The notes: generated by a model from the sequence alone, not told the origin. Shown: positions 46,730 through 58,080, counted from the stretch's first letter. The stretch is 64,000 nucleotides of DNA from Coccinella septempunctata (GCF_907165205.1 NC_058195.1:15686001-15750000), one strand, 5' to 3'. Numbers and translations are program-made.

Positions 46730-47098
46730 ATCACTATCATTTTCTCATGGTCGTCCATGAAAAGTAAAAGAACATATTTTCTATCAATTTCTATCAGCAC
46801 GCACATGCCTGCCTTTTACGTCCCACTACGCCACTGGCCACTTGCCTTCAGTTTATAACCAGTTTCAAGCCGGGATCCACAATAAAATCCTCCATCTCTC
46901 TTCTGCTGGAAGCTCAATCCCTAACTTCCTTCTTGTTGTTGCATCCCTGCAAAGGATGTTCTATCCATCTTTTTTCCATCGTTTGAAGCCTCCCACGTAG
47001 TCCTCTCCTTCTCGCTGGCGTGGGGGAATTTCATTCTGTCCATTAAATTTTATGTGTCCATGTCGCAAGCTCGAGGTTCCACATACGTTTTTCCACAG

Positions 47099-47308
47099 TT
47101 AAACTGATCGCAAATAGAAATTATTCTTCGCTCTTGTATAACCCCGACATGCTTCAAGCTCGTAGTTTGAACGATGGAAAATGTTTCAAGTTTCGAGCAC
47201 TGTCAGATGCCAGTGAAACCAGTATTTTAATAAATGGAAATTTATCGAAAATAGCCGAGGCAGGGTACTTTTTGACCCCAAATTTATGGATGTCGTTTAT
47301 TCAATTAA
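47099..47308 (+). CDS. Unidentified spliced gene, exon a
   Basis: First recognisable exon of a host-like gene whose product I cannot name. A pyrimidine-rich acceptor (TTTTTCCACAG) precedes it. The frame gives KLIANRNYSSLLYNPD and later INGNLSKIAEAGYFLTPNLW, with balanced composition unlike nearby AT-driven frames. The exon is 210 nt: 2 nt, 69 codons, 1 nt. The exit base A joins the next exon's GT as Ser across a 58-nt intron, a normal insect intron size. Earlier exons are expected upstream but not found. The donor (GTAGGG) is not ideal. Confidence 0.5.
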
Positions 47309-47366
47309 GTAGGGTGGCAACGAAATCTTGAATCCCAAGTGGTTTGAATGGCACATTATTTTAAAG

Positions 47367-47738
47367 GTAAAAGGTATTTTGATTTACATCATGATAGAAT
47401 TTTCCCATTTGGCGTTGAAACAAATGTAATAAACCAATTACAAGTCATCGATGAGATGAATGATTTTCTAATGAGTAGCTTTATAACCAACAGTACCAAC
47501 ACTGTTCAAATGACCCTACATGAAAAAAGTCCAACGGTGTTACAACTGGTGATCTTAGAGGCCATTCAATTGAAAATCCGCGACCTATCCTGCCTACCCT
47601 TACGATTTTCTCATAGCAGAAGCTCAGAAAAGCTGAGAGATCTGATATCAACTTTTGCCACTATGTCTCTCAGAGTAGTAGTACACTTACTGACTTATTT
47701 TCAGTATTCAGAAATGAGAGCCACTCATTTTTTGTTAA
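47367..47738 (+). CDS. Unidentified spliced gene, exon b
   Basis: 372 nt (2 nt, 123 codons, 1 nt), ending at a good donor, GTATGT. The product segment runs KRYFDLHHDRIFPFG, then TVLQLVILEAIQLKIRDLS and LRFSHSRSSEKLRDLIS to FQYSEMRATHFLL. It looks mostly helical and soluble, with no signal peptide or membrane segment. No domain is recognised. The acceptor (ATTATTTTAAAG) is weakly pyrimidine-rich. Confidence 0.55.
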
Positions 47739-47901
47739 GTATGTATCTACTTATGTAATGTAGTTTCTTCTTGGTGTTGATAGCTTTTTCGACATTGAAT
47801 TGCAAAAAGTGTCAGAAGGTTTTTGAATTTCTTTTTCGTTTTTTCAATTTTCTACTGAATAACCACTGGTATATCTATGGGAGTTCATTCCCCAACATAA
47901 G

Positions 47902-48042
47902 GGTCCTGTAGCTTTCCTCGAACAACTGAAGAACAGAAGAATCATCACTTGGAAGACTGGACCTGGTCGATAGACCCTCCCAGTCAAAAGCAAGATTCGG
48001 CTATTATTAGTTTGAGTACTGAAGGCATTTCTAACGACGAGG
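47902..48042 (+). CDS. Unidentified spliced gene, exon c
   Basis: 141 nt (2 nt, 46 codons, 1 nt). Starts after ...CCCAACATAAG, and its first two bases complete an Arg codon with the exit A of exon b. The product includes LEDWTWSIDPPSQKQ and an acidic/Ser tail ending GISNDE. A stop lies in frame about 45 bases beyond, so I place the donor at GGTGAT (48043), which also matches the phase of the next exon. Confidence 0.5.
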
Positions 48043-48243
48043 GTGATCCTCCACCAAGATCAGCAGAAGATTTTCGACGCTGAGATGATATTCCTCCCAG
48101 TGCAATTGAAGGACAAGTTATTTACCTATGATTATTTATTCTTTTCTTCATTCATCATCAAGTCTTTGAATAAGTTTTGATGAAAGATTTATTATTCACG
48201 TTTTCCCTCGTTTTCTGTTGTTTTTTCTGTTTCTCTGTTTCAG

Positions 48244-48361
48244 ATATTATTTCCAAATGGAAAGAGGATAAAGAACTTTTTATATCATTGGAAGCCCCAG
48301 TATTAAAAGTTTATTCTGAAAAAAAAATTTGTCATCACTACACTACTCACATGGAGACAGG
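48244..48361 (+). CDS. Unidentified spliced gene, exon d (3' end uncertain)
   Basis: A very strong acceptor (long T/C tract ending TTTCAG) precedes ATATTATTTCC. The frame reads IISKWKEDKELFISLEAPVL and then KVYSEK. The phase fits exon c (G+AT = Asp). The end at 48361 is chosen because its phase fits the next exon, but the donor (GGTTTT) is poor and the last ~30 bases belong to a repeat also seen at about 51540, so the true end may be earlier or an exon may be missing. Confidence 0.4.
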
Positions 48362-48425
48362 GTTTTTTTTACGGAGGTTCTTCCTTAAGCTCTTGTATCA
48401 TACTTGATATTGTATGGTACCCCGT
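48335..48425 (+). repeat. Direct repeat shared with 51540-51630
   Basis: Both stretches carry CTACACT...CAC, a G-rich piece, a T-run, and CTAAGCTCTTGTATCATA or CTTAAGCTCTTGTATCATA, then TTGTATGGTA. They lie on either side of the LINE-bearing intron and the gene's 3' end. Confidence 0.6.
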
Positions 48426-48564
48426 CACACTAACCTTTGCTAAAACTTATACATATGCTATATTGTTTGATAACCAAAACTGCATTGCTTACATTCAAAA
48501 GAATATATATATTTACATCTTTACATTCGACGTCAAAAGAGAAGGCCTGTGAACAACAATCAAG

Positions 48565-48832
48565 GATCTATGCGATTTAAGTAAGGCCTTCGACTCGGTG
48601 AATCGGAGAGCGCTATGGAAAATCATGGAACGCCTTGGAGTACCCGAAAAATTCTTAGCAGTGTGTAAAGGCCTTCATACCAACAACACCGCTAGAATAA
48701 AGCATAATGGCTCTACAACCGACCATTTCTTAACCAACTCTGGAATAAAACAAGGCTGCGTGTTAGCGCCTTTACTGTTCAATATTTTCGCCATAGCTGT
48801 TTCGATAATTGCTGACATGAGTATGCCTGTTA
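48565..48832 (+). pseudogene. LINE reverse transcriptase fragment, 5' part
   Basis: The frame reads DLSKAFDSVNRRALW, the RT motif containing the first catalytic Asp, and then GIKQGCVLAPLLFNIF, the following conserved RT motif. This is typical of non-LTR retrotransposon reverse transcriptases, which copy their RNA at the target site. The piece has no upstream endonuclease and is cut at 48832 by an inserted DNA element. It lies in the large intron between exons d and e of the unidentified gene. Confidence 0.85.
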
Positions 48833-49609
48833 GACCCATTTGCACCAAACGCACTTAGTGTCTTAAATTTAAGCGCTCCTGTAATGACCACTTAGGTATT
48901 AAGGGCGGGATTCTAACCTAAAATAATTTATTGAACTGGCTGCACTTCCCATTTTTGATGGATTTTGAAAATGAATTCATTACTGAATACCAAGCTTTTT
49001 CTTTTGCCTTTATTGTAATGCCATCAGTCTTTTTCAATTTTCAATTTGGTTTCACAAATCATACTATAGTTAGCAACAAACTCTTTCCTTCTGTTGAGAA
49101 GTTGAGTGCCCTTCGTAAATTACCACCACTTCTTGGCAATCATTCATCATATTCGTTTCATACTAACAAGGACAATAAGGACATTTTCTGCACGTTCCTC
49201 TTCAACAATTATAAAACAAATTCACACAAGACCTTACAAAGTGTTGTACTTATATAAACTTTTATTTGACAATCATTATCATTATTAATGCTAATTCAAC
49301 AACAAAAAGTTTTTACTCTTTGATAATATCATAATAGTATCCTTGACACCGACTGACAGGACAATAAAGTTAGGTTAATGAAATGACAACGATCATCGTC
49401 AACCGGCCAACCAATGAAATGGCTTTATTGGACTAGGATTAAGTTGCACTAAAATAAAAAACTGAAATATCACTAGATATAAAAACTTAAGGGCCCCTTA
49501 GATTCTGTTAAGCCACAGTCGTGCAACTGGAAATAAATTTAAGCGTCCATTAACTTTAAACGAGGCTTAGTTAAGTACTCCTTTTAAGGGGGATTGGTGC
49601 AAACGGGCC
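48833..49609. mobile_element. 777-bp DNA element inserted in the LINE
   Basis: The left end reads GACCCATTTGCACCAAACGC and the right end is the inverse of GGCCCGTTTGCACCAATCC. TA lies on both sides. It separates two halves of one reverse transcriptase. A 108-codon frame inside (48931-49257) has no recognisable domain. Confidence 0.65.
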
Positions 49610-50570
49610 TAAGAGGTGTTGGAATGAGATTCAGATTTGATGGAGGCCTATTTAACCTGAAGCGGCTTAGAGCAAAAACCCGTTCAAAGCTTATCACGGA
49701 ACTTCAATATGCAGACGACTGCGCACTTATCGCTAGCAGCCCAGAGGATCTACAGATAATGCTGGACACCAAAAACATATATATAAGCATTAGGCTTTAG
49801 ACTCAATATCGACAAAACCAAAATCCTGGTAAGTGCGCCAGAAAACCTTCAAACACGTATCAGCCTGGAGCATGAAACTCTAGAACAGGTCGAGCAGTTC
49901 AAATACTTGGGAAGCTTAATAAATACTAGGGCTAACCTAGACACTGAAATACATAACCGTATCAATTCGGCATTACGGGCATTCTGGAAGCTAAAGGTTA
50001 GAGTGTTTCAAAATCACGACCTCAATCTGAAGACCAAGACAGCTGTTTACAAAGCAGTCGTCCTCCCATCTCATCTTTACGGAAGCGAAAGCTGGACGCC
50101 CTACAGGCGACATATTAAACAGCTTGAACAAACGCAACAACGTCATCTAAGACAGATAATGCATACCTATCAGATGGTTCCACAAAGTTTGGAATGCAGA
50201 AGTCTTGCAACGCGCGAGTTGTACAACAATTGAGACTCAAGTAACGAAGGCCCGAATCAGATGGAGCGGCCACATTCTGGGGATGCAAGACACAAGACTC
50301 CCCAAAATAGCTCTATATGGGGAATTCACAGAGGGAGCTCGGAAACCAGTAGACCAGTATAAGCGGTTTAAGGATACATTACATCAATCCCTAAAATCAG
50401 TTAATGCCAATCATAACTGGGAACAACTAGTGTTAGAGAGGACACAGTGGAGGTCTGTGGTGCACAGTTATAATGGAGACTCGAGAAGAATACAGCGGCG
50501 GCCAGATATGGTTGGTGACTATCCATGCCCATTGAACTCTAAGAGAACTTCTTTTAGAGTTCAATTTTAG
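49610..50570 (+). pseudogene. LINE reverse transcriptase, 3' part
   Basis: Continues the RT after the insertion: RGVGMRFRFDGG, then ELQYADDCALIASS, whose YADD box (49708-49719) carries the catalytic Asp pair. Downstream come KYLGSLINTRANLDTEIHNR, the connection region (LPSHLYGSESWTPYRRHIKQ) and WSGHILGMQDTRLPK. Frameshifts near 49800 and 50210 split it into three frames. The order matches insect endonuclease-reverse transcriptase LINEs; I do not assign a clade. It ends near 50570-50660. Confidence 0.85.
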
Positions 50571-50696
50571 AGTCCAAGCACGGAGTGTGGAAGGATGTGT
50601 AGGTCACGGTTGGGTCTCTTCAGTCACAGGAGGGCACACAGTCGTAATTAGCCCTAAGGAATTATAAGTCTATTCTTTTTTTATGTCTTTTTGTAG

Positions 50697-50853
50697 ATTT
50701 ATTCCCGGTAACGGGATACAGCAATTAATGAATGAACGACTAATTCCAAGTATGCCCATTGAAGCCGTTCAAGATATCAAGAAGATTTCCATTATTTATA
50801 TATTTGGTCATGAAAAATTCAAAGTCCATTCACAAAGTCATACTCATATTGGG
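50697..50853 (+). CDS. Unidentified spliced gene, exon e
   Basis: 157 nt (1 nt, 52 codons, phase 0 exit). The acceptor is T-rich (TTTATGTCTTTTTGTAG). The product runs FIPGNGIQQLMNERLIPSMP and then ISIIYIFGHEKFKVH to SHTHIG. The donor is GGG followed by GTGACA. Alternative donors exist earlier (GTATGC at 50750), but only this one keeps phase with the next exon. Confidence 0.5.
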
Positions 50854-51136
50854 GTGACATTGATAAGTATAAATTTTTTTGCATTTTATCAAGTAGTGGT
50901 TTATGTCTTGAATTTTTTCCATACTTTTGTTATGATTTATTTGATTCAGTTTATTATTCATCGATTATTTATTGAAACTTTCAATATCTGGCTGTTGAAT
51001 TATATAAATTATATAATTATAAATTCTTGGAATAAATTCCACTCCTTTCCCAATTGTGTCCTATATTCCACAAAATACTATTCCCAGACTGAAGTCGCGT
51101 AAACCCTCTTTCCCTTTCCCTCTTTCGAATGTGAAG

Positions 51137-51199
51137 GACAAAGACATTTGGCAGTCTGAGTTTGAATGGAATACGTGCACTATTTTCAACCAAGAATCA
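51137..51199 (+). CDS. Unidentified spliced gene, exon f
   Basis: 63 nt, 21 codons, phase 0 on both sides. A long pyrimidine tract (CCTCTTTCCCTTTCCCTC) precedes the acceptor GTGAAG. The product is DKDIWQSEFEWNTCTIFNQ and ES. The donor is TCA followed by GTTAGT. Confidence 0.5.
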
Positions 51200-51275
51200 G
51201 TTAGTGATCCCTTGAATAGAGAAGAAACTATAAACCATCTGGATAATCATTGTCTCATTTATTTATGAATTTCAG

Positions 51276-51347
51276 GATGGTTTTGGAGCTATTCATACAG
51301 TCTCCGATTCTTTTTTGGATTGGGTTGTGAATTTGAGTTCAATCTGA
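51276..51347 (+). CDS. Unidentified spliced gene, last exon g
   Basis: After TTTATGAATTTCAG the frame reads DGFGAIHTVSDSFLDWVVNL and then SSI-stop, 72 nt in phase with exon f across a 76-nt intron. A polyadenylation signal lies 58 nt downstream. Without this splice, the frame of exon f would run on to a stop at 51268; either ending is possible, but the spliced one has the better sequence character. Confidence 0.5.
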   Translation, partial: DGFGAIHTVSDSFLDWVVNLSSI

Positions 51348-51405
51348 TATATAGAACCTAATTTAATATCTCACATCTTTCTGCTTTTGTTTTTTTTTTA
51401 TTTCA

Positions 51406-51411
51406 AATAAA
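51406..51411 (+). terminator. Polyadenylation signal AATAAA
   Basis: First AATAAA after the proposed stop of the unidentified gene, followed by T-rich and TGG-containing sequence. Confidence 0.5.
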
Positions 51412-52056
51412 TTTTTATGGTAACTTGGAAAAAGACTCTGGATTTTTATTTTCTTCGAGGAAAGGATCAATTTTTGCAGTGCGAGATGCCCTTCAATGAA
51501 ATATTTCAACTTATTTTGTAAAAATTTTCATCTATTATAATCCACTACACTCACGGGGAGAAAGGGTTTTTTATTGGGGTTTTCCCTAAGCTCTTGTATC
51601 ATAAACATCTTGTATGGTAAACATTGGAGTTCAAAATTTAAAACTGTTGTTTTCGAACTTGAAACAGATTCTACGATTTTCACCCTCCTGAAGATGCTAC
51701 TGTGATAGCAAAACACGTGTCGTGGTTTAAAAACTCATTTTGTGAAAATCGTATACTTAATTCAAAGTTCGGAATAGTAAATACTGAAGATATGAAATTG
51801 TAAAAAAACAGTAAAACGAAACCAAGTGATTATTGACTTCATCGCCATATATAGATCCGAACTTTGCCTATGGCAAGTGAAATCTACCGACTACCATTAT
51901 CGCGCTAAGTTTATATGCATTTTTGTAGCAACTTCTTCCACCGCTGTTTACGCATTCTCTCTTTTCTTCTTGGTAAAATTTCAGAAAATAAACCGAGAAC
52001 AACCAAAATCGTCGGACCTTCTCGAATCCATGGAACAAACTGACGGATTGAACAAA
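51412..52056. other. AT-rich DNA, no gene recognised
   Basis: Contains the second copy of the 48335-48425 repeat (about 51540-51630). Nothing else is supported. Confidence 0.4.
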
Positions 52057-52620
52057 TGAGGACTCCTCAATTTGGGTTATCACTGCATATGCAAGTTTAA
52101 ACTGAATAATTATGAGTTTCATTCATGATTTTTTCAAATTCACCGCGGAAACTATTCAAAATCATCCTTCAAATATGAGGTTTTAAAATTTAAATCGCTT
52201 TGTGCGGTGTTTACGATTTGGCAACAGCGCATACAAGACAATGAAAAAAAAAAGGTCCCATCAGCTTGTTTATGAAATAACAGCTGTTGATCTACAGGCG
52301 CGTACTTACTGGCAACCGACCATAAAAATCCCATAAAATTTTACGACCTTCCTCGTTCGTCGCAGACTTCATAGACAGCCATCTTTGTCTATCTCATCAA
52401 GATAATGCATTTGTTGTCCTTTATTATCAAGGCATATTTCACTCGATGTTGCCAGCTTGTGCAATTCTCACAAACCTTAAATGCCCATTTTTATTTTTCA
52501 TTTTTAAGTGCTTAAAATAATTTTTTTTGGGAAACGGTTGAAATGTTTATTTCAAAATGTGATATTTCAAAGATATTTCATAAAAAATACATCATTTTCG
52601 TCAGAAGGAGTATTCCTTAT
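52057..52620 (-). repeat. Dispersed repeat family R1, copy 3 (inverted)
   Basis: Reverse-complement relative of copies 1 and 2, with the middle section containing AACAGCTGTT that copy 2 lacks. Ends at GGAGTATTCC. Confidence 0.7.
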
Positions 52621-52629
52621 TGAACTGTA

Positions 52630-53800
52630 CGTGTGTGTACATCTCAGTCCACAGTTTCGACAGCAAAGTGAAGTTGTGTGTCCGTGAAGTTAGCACCCAC
52701 TAGTTAATTACTGATAACTGGTAACTGGCGACACTGGCGTCAAATTAGAAAACTAACATATTTTTATGATTTTTGAAATCGAATTTTCACTTTTTTAGTT
52801 ATGAATACAATATATAGTAAATCCCGAAGACATGAATTTCGTACGATACTCTTCATTCACTCTGTATACAATATATATTATCGATTTATGGATACAACGT
52901 GGAGAGAAGAAGGGGATTATTTTCTACCCCAAATTTGATGATGCCGTTCTTCCCCCAAGCCAATCCACCCTCTTTTTATTAGTTTAGCCTAAAGCTTCGG
53001 AAACCATACTTGACTAATGTCAATCAGCAGTGCTTCCAAGTGGAATCTCATTAAGACAATGAGGAAAGACAACTGAAAACGCTGTATGCACTAGGGTGAA
53101 AAGTTGATCTCGGGAATTCTTATAGGGTTTCCGCCGATATTGAATTTCCACAAGAATAATTCTTTCGGAAAAATATCTTGATTCTTCCTCATTAGAACAG
53201 AGCAGTGTTGATTATACGAACCTTTAAAAGCATTTGAGCTGAAGAAAACTCGAATATTTTATGCTAGAGTAGCTGCTTTTTCACAGAAAATGCTCAATTT
53301 CCAACCGATCTTAATTGGTCATGGTGTGTATTCGATTTATTATAATCAAAACGAGTTTCTATTATGGTCATTCATAATTTCATGTCCCATTCGGAAATCA
53401 GAAAAACACAGATGTATTGATTCGATTCCGCTTCTGAAGGGCGAGAGCAGGGGGAGCCACCTCTCGGAACCGCTCTCGAAGCAGCTTCAACATCCAGAAT
53501 GAAACGACAAACGCGTTCCGAGTTCAAAGCTCGAAACCAGTTCCTTGTTATGGCAAAAAAATAATGGGGGGAAGGTGTTCCATTAGTCAAATCGAACCGA
53601 ATGTCCGCCTACAACGTTTCGGAGGCGTCCTCTCTATGTATACCGCCTCCGAGTGTGCGTGCTCAGCAGCTATTTCATTACAGATCACAGGAAATGAATA
53701 ATTTTCAATGGGAATTCTTATTGCTCATAATTTCCTTGGATGAATGAAAAAATATTCAAATACTCAAAAAAATCTGAATCTAAAAGGTACCTAAATGTAT
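52630..53800. other. Mixed DNA, no gene recognised
   Basis: The stretch 53440-53660 is somewhat GC-rich (CGGAACCGCTCTCGAAGC, CGTTTCGGAGGCGTCCTC) but has no convincing frame. Confidence 0.4.
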
Positions 53801-53896
53801 CCAGATGCAGATCTGTATATCAATGAATGAATGAATCTATCTAACAGATCATCTACCTAATAGAGAATCTATCCTGGAACCTGGAAGCACATCAAA

Positions 53897-53942
53897 CGAA
53901 AATGTGGGATCCACCCGTCTTCAGGTGGATCCCACATTTTCG
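53897..53942. repeat. Perfect 19-bp hairpin in the satellite
   Basis: CGAAAATGTGGGATCCACC is mirrored exactly after an 8-nt loop (53916-53923). It inverts the satellite's own GTGGGATC motif. Confidence 0.85.
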
Positions 53943-54936
53943 AGGGACCTAGAAGCGAATCTACGGAAATATTCGATCTACCTAAAAAAAAACCTGAAGT
54001 CGAATTTATCTATACAAAGCAATCAACCTGAAACGAAACCTACTCAACCGAATATCTACCCAGGAAGCAGATCAACCAAAAAGGTGGGATACACCGGAGA
54101 AGTGAATCTTGCCTGAGGAATGAAGCACCTAGAAGCAACTCTACCAAAATATTCGTTCTACCTAAAAACCAAAACCTTCCTGTAGTCAAATTTATCTGGA
54201 AACTAATCAGCTAGATACGGAACACGGAACAACTTGAAAATCTACCTGAATAAAATGAATCACCTAGAATTATTTAAAAGTGAATCTACCTAGCAATATA
54301 TCTACCCTGAAAGCACATACACAGAAAGGTGGGATCTACCAAAGAATCTAATCTTGCCTGAAGACGAAAGTACCTGGAACCTAGAAGCCAATTCAACTAG
54401 AAGCGAATCAACTAAAATGCTTGATCTACCTAAAAAACAAATTTTGCTGGACTCTACTTTATCTGGAAACCAATCAGTCTGAAACGAAACCTATTCAACT
54501 GGATAATCTAACCAAAAGAACAAATTACCTCAAATTACTTGAAAGTGAATCTACCTAGCAACAAATCTACCCTAGAAGCACATACACAGGAAGGTGGGAT
54601 CTACCAAAGAATCTAATATTGCCTGAAGACGAAAGTATCTGGAATCTATAGTCCGAGAGCTGGCAGCAAAAACAACTACCTCATAAGTTACCAAAGGTTT
54701 GGTTTGGCACTTTGGTTCAACTTTATTACCAAAACTTGAAACCGCTCGTCTGCCGGACGTGAGTGGTCGCCTTATGCGATAAAAAAATTGAAAAGATGAG
54801 AAAAAATCGATTGGAACTTCCTAATAGTTACCAAGATGAATGTTGTGTTAAAATGGTCTAGGATCTTAACTGAATTGAAATCGTAAGCGTCTGCCAACAG
54901 GGGTGGTCGCTATTTTGAAACAGACGCTGTCAAATA

Positions 54937-56901
54937 CAGGGTGGTCCAGATCGTAACCAAGAAATTTAAACCACGTATTCTACATCAAAAATAAGCCCTA
55001 GTTTGTCATATAAACATATGTCGAGAAATGTTTCCTCTCCGAGATACGGGGTGTTAAAATTATAGAAAAAAAAAGTGTTTTTTATTAATAACTTTCACAC
55101 TGCTTGGAATATTTTTATGAAATTTGAGACATAGGTTTTGAGTATCAAGGAGCACTTTTTGCATAATATCATTTCTTTTTTTATTCTACCAGTGCGTCCG
55201 TACTGCAGCGAGACTGAATATTTTCAGATAAAAAAATGATACGCCACTGGTTTTTCCGACAATAAAAATTACTTTTCAAATCCTTATTCAATTTGGAGCA
55301 AATTCGGTCTCTTGACATTTTGCTGTACGAGGCACCGTTTCCGGTTAAAAAAATAAAACACATTATCATGCATAAAGAAATCGCCAAAATTTGATATGGT
55401 AGGTATATTATATAATAATAATAAGACTATTTTTGTGAACGAAACGTGTAACTAAAAAAAAAATTAGCATTAACAACCACAGTCGAAACGAACTTAAAGA
55501 AGATGTTCGAAGTATGACCCATTTTGCTGAACACATAATTCACATCGACGTCTAATAGATCCGACAGCAGCAGCTGAATTTCGATTTCTCAATTCGTCGC
55601 AAGCATTTTGAATACGGCCAATAAGTTTTTCCCTTGAGTTCACAGGAGTCATATATACGATTTCTTTCAAAAACCCCCATACGAAGTAGTCTAAAGGGGT
55701 AATATCGGGGCTCCGTGGAGGCCAACTGACTGGCCCATTACGTCCGATCCATCTTTCTGGAAAATTATTATCCAACCAGTTCCTCACATTTCTATGAAAG
55801 TGGGCTGGACAACCGTCAAGTTGAAACCAAGCCGCTAATCTTGATTCTACTGGAATATTTTCCCACATATTTGCAAGCTCTGCCATTAGAAATTGTAAAA
55901 AATTTTCACCACAAACTCGTTCTGGTAAGAAATAGGGTGCAAATAGGTGATTATTATAAACTCCAAGTCAAACATTAACACTAAATTCTTGGTCGAATGG
56001 GATGTGGATTTTCGTGGCCCATACATGCTGGATATGAAAGTTTACCACGCCAGACGACTAAAACACGATTCATCAGTCCATAATATAGTATTTAAAAAGT
56101 CTCTATTCTGCTCAATTGAACGAAGAATCCATTGGTAAAAAAATAACCTTCACTGTTCATCACCTTCTCGTAAACCTTGGACGGGTTGCAAGAATTTTTG
56201 ACTTAGAAAATCGAATTGTGCGAGCTGCTATTCGACTGCTTGTTGTTGGATTCCTTTCAAATTCACGAAGTATCCTCCATGGCACACTTTGCTTTCCACA
56301 ATAAAGAAATTACAGTCTTTTATGGTTATGCTTGTATAGAAACGAGTAATTGGAAACCAAAACTGTCATTTAAGTTTTCTAATCAAATTAATCTACCCTA
56401 AAAATAGGAGAAAATTGCTACAAAACCGTAGTAAGCTTTTTATTGCTATATCAAATTTTTGAGATTTCTTCCTGCATGAGAATGTGTTTTATTTTTTTAA
56501 CCGGTGCCTCGTACAGCAAAAAGTCAAGAGACCGAATTTGCTCCAAATTAAATAAGGATTCGAAAAGTAATTTTTATTGTCGGAAAAACCAGTGGCGTAT
56601 CATTTTTTCATCTGAAAATATTCAGTCTCGCTGCAGTACGGAGGCCACAGGTAGAATAAAAAAGAAATGATATTATGCAAAAAGTGCTCCTTGACGCTCA
56701 AAAACTATGTCTCAAATTTCATAAAAATATTTCAAGCAGTGTGAAAGTTATTAATAAAAAACATTTTTTTTTCTATAATTTTAACACCCCGTATCTCGGA
56801 GAGGAAACATTTCTCTACATATGTTCATATGACAAACTAGGGCTTATTTTTGATGTAGGATACGTGGTTAAAATTTCTTGGTTATGATCTGGACCACCCT
56901 G
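54937..56901 (-). mobile_element. Tc1/mariner-type element inserted at the MITE centre
   Basis: Begins CAGGGTGGTCCAGATCGTAA and ends with the diverged inverse; TA at 54935-54936 and 56902-56903. The inverted ends are long, about 470 bp (to about 55410; from about 56430). Between them is the transposase pseudogene. Confidence 0.8.
55494..56310 (-). pseudogene. Tc1/mariner-type (DDE) transposase pseudogene
   Basis: The intact C-terminal part (55886-55494, 130 residues) reads WFQLDGCPAHFHRNVRNWLD, with the second catalytic Asp, and PPRSPDITPLDYFVWGFLKE, with the third. Upstream, across frameshifts, LREFERNPTTSSRIAAR (helix-turn-helix region) and ILWTDESCFS (first catalytic Asp) can be read. This is the same family as the 46-kb DUF4817 remnant, though the N-terminal DUF4817 itself is not seen here. 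Frameshifts and stops upstream of 55886 make it inactive. Confidence 0.85.
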
Positions 56902-58080
56902 TATTTGACAGCGTCTGTTTCGAAATAGCGACCACCCCTGTTGGCAGACGCTTACGATTTCAATTCAGTTAAGATCCTAGACCATTTTGACACAACATTC
57001 ATCTTGGTTACTATTAGGAAGTTCCAATCGATTTTTTCTCATCTTTTCAATTTTTGTTATCCCATAAGGCGACCACTCACGCCCGGCAGACGAGCGGTTT
57101 CAAGTTTTGGTAATAAAGTTGAACCAAAGTGCCAAACCAAACCTTTGGTAACTTATGAGGTAGTTGTTTTTGCTGCCAGCTCTCGGACTACTAGAAGCCA
57201 ATTCACCTAGACGCGAATCTACTAAAGTGCTTGATTTATCTAAAAAACAAATTTTGCTGCAGTCGAATTTATCTGGAAACCGATCAGTCTGAAACGAAAC
57301 CTATTCAACTGGAAAATCTGCCCAAAAGAACAAATTACCTAGAATTATTTGAAATTGAATCTACCTAGCAATATATCTACCCTGGAAGCACATACACAGG
57401 AAGGTGGGATCTACCAAAGAATTTAATCTTGCCTGAAGACGAAAGTACCTGGACCCTAGAAGCCAATTCACCTGGAAGCGAATCTACTAAAATGCTTGAT
57501 CTACCTAAAAAATTAATTTTGCTGGAGTCGAATTAATCTAGAAACCAATCAGCCTGAAATGAAACCTATTGAACTGAAAAATCTATGTAAAAGGTTAATT
57601 TACCAAGAATTATTTGAACTTGAATATACCCAGCAGTACATAGTATATCACTCAAAAGGGTGGAATCTGCCATCTACTTAAAGAGCGAATATTGCCTGAA
57701 GACTTTTCGCGAAGCATTTTGAATCTATTAAAATGGCCGATATGCCTAGAATTCCTAGAAAGTGAATCTTTTTTCAAGTCGAATTCATCTGGGAACCATC
57801 TTACCTAGAACTATTTGGAAATGAATCTACCTAGCACCTAGCAGCATCGAGTATTAAACCTTAATAATCAATGATAGCAGCGAATTATTCTACCTAGCAG
57901 CAAATCTACCCTGAGAGCATATCTTTCTGTCCTAGAAGAGAATCTACCGAAATAATCGATCTACCAAAAATGCAAATCTGTCCTAAGGTCGACTTCATCT
58001 GGAAACCAGTCAACTTGGAACAGAATCTTTTCAACTAGAAAATCTACCTAAGAGAATCATTTGGAAGTGAATATACCTAG

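Larger units (their letters stand above)
54650..57194. mobile_element. Palindromic MITE (outer), split at its centre
   Basis: Outer ends TAGTCCGAGAGCTGGCAGC and its inverse lie between CTA repeats (left just before TAGTCC, right just before GAAGCC). Arms of about 285 bp (54653-54934 and 56904-57191) are near-perfect inverses. Removing the inner element leaves GCTGTCAAATATTTGACAGC, a perfect palindrome, at the junction. The 3-bp duplication would suit PIF/Harbinger, but that is tentative. Confidence 0.75.

Noticed and set aside
44889..46838. One hAT element from CAGTGGCGTAG at 44.89 kb to CTACGCCACTG at 46.84 kb
   Set aside because: The flanking 8-mers do not match (TTTCGAGG against GCCACTTG), and the interior already contains a well-bounded Tc1/mariner-type element.
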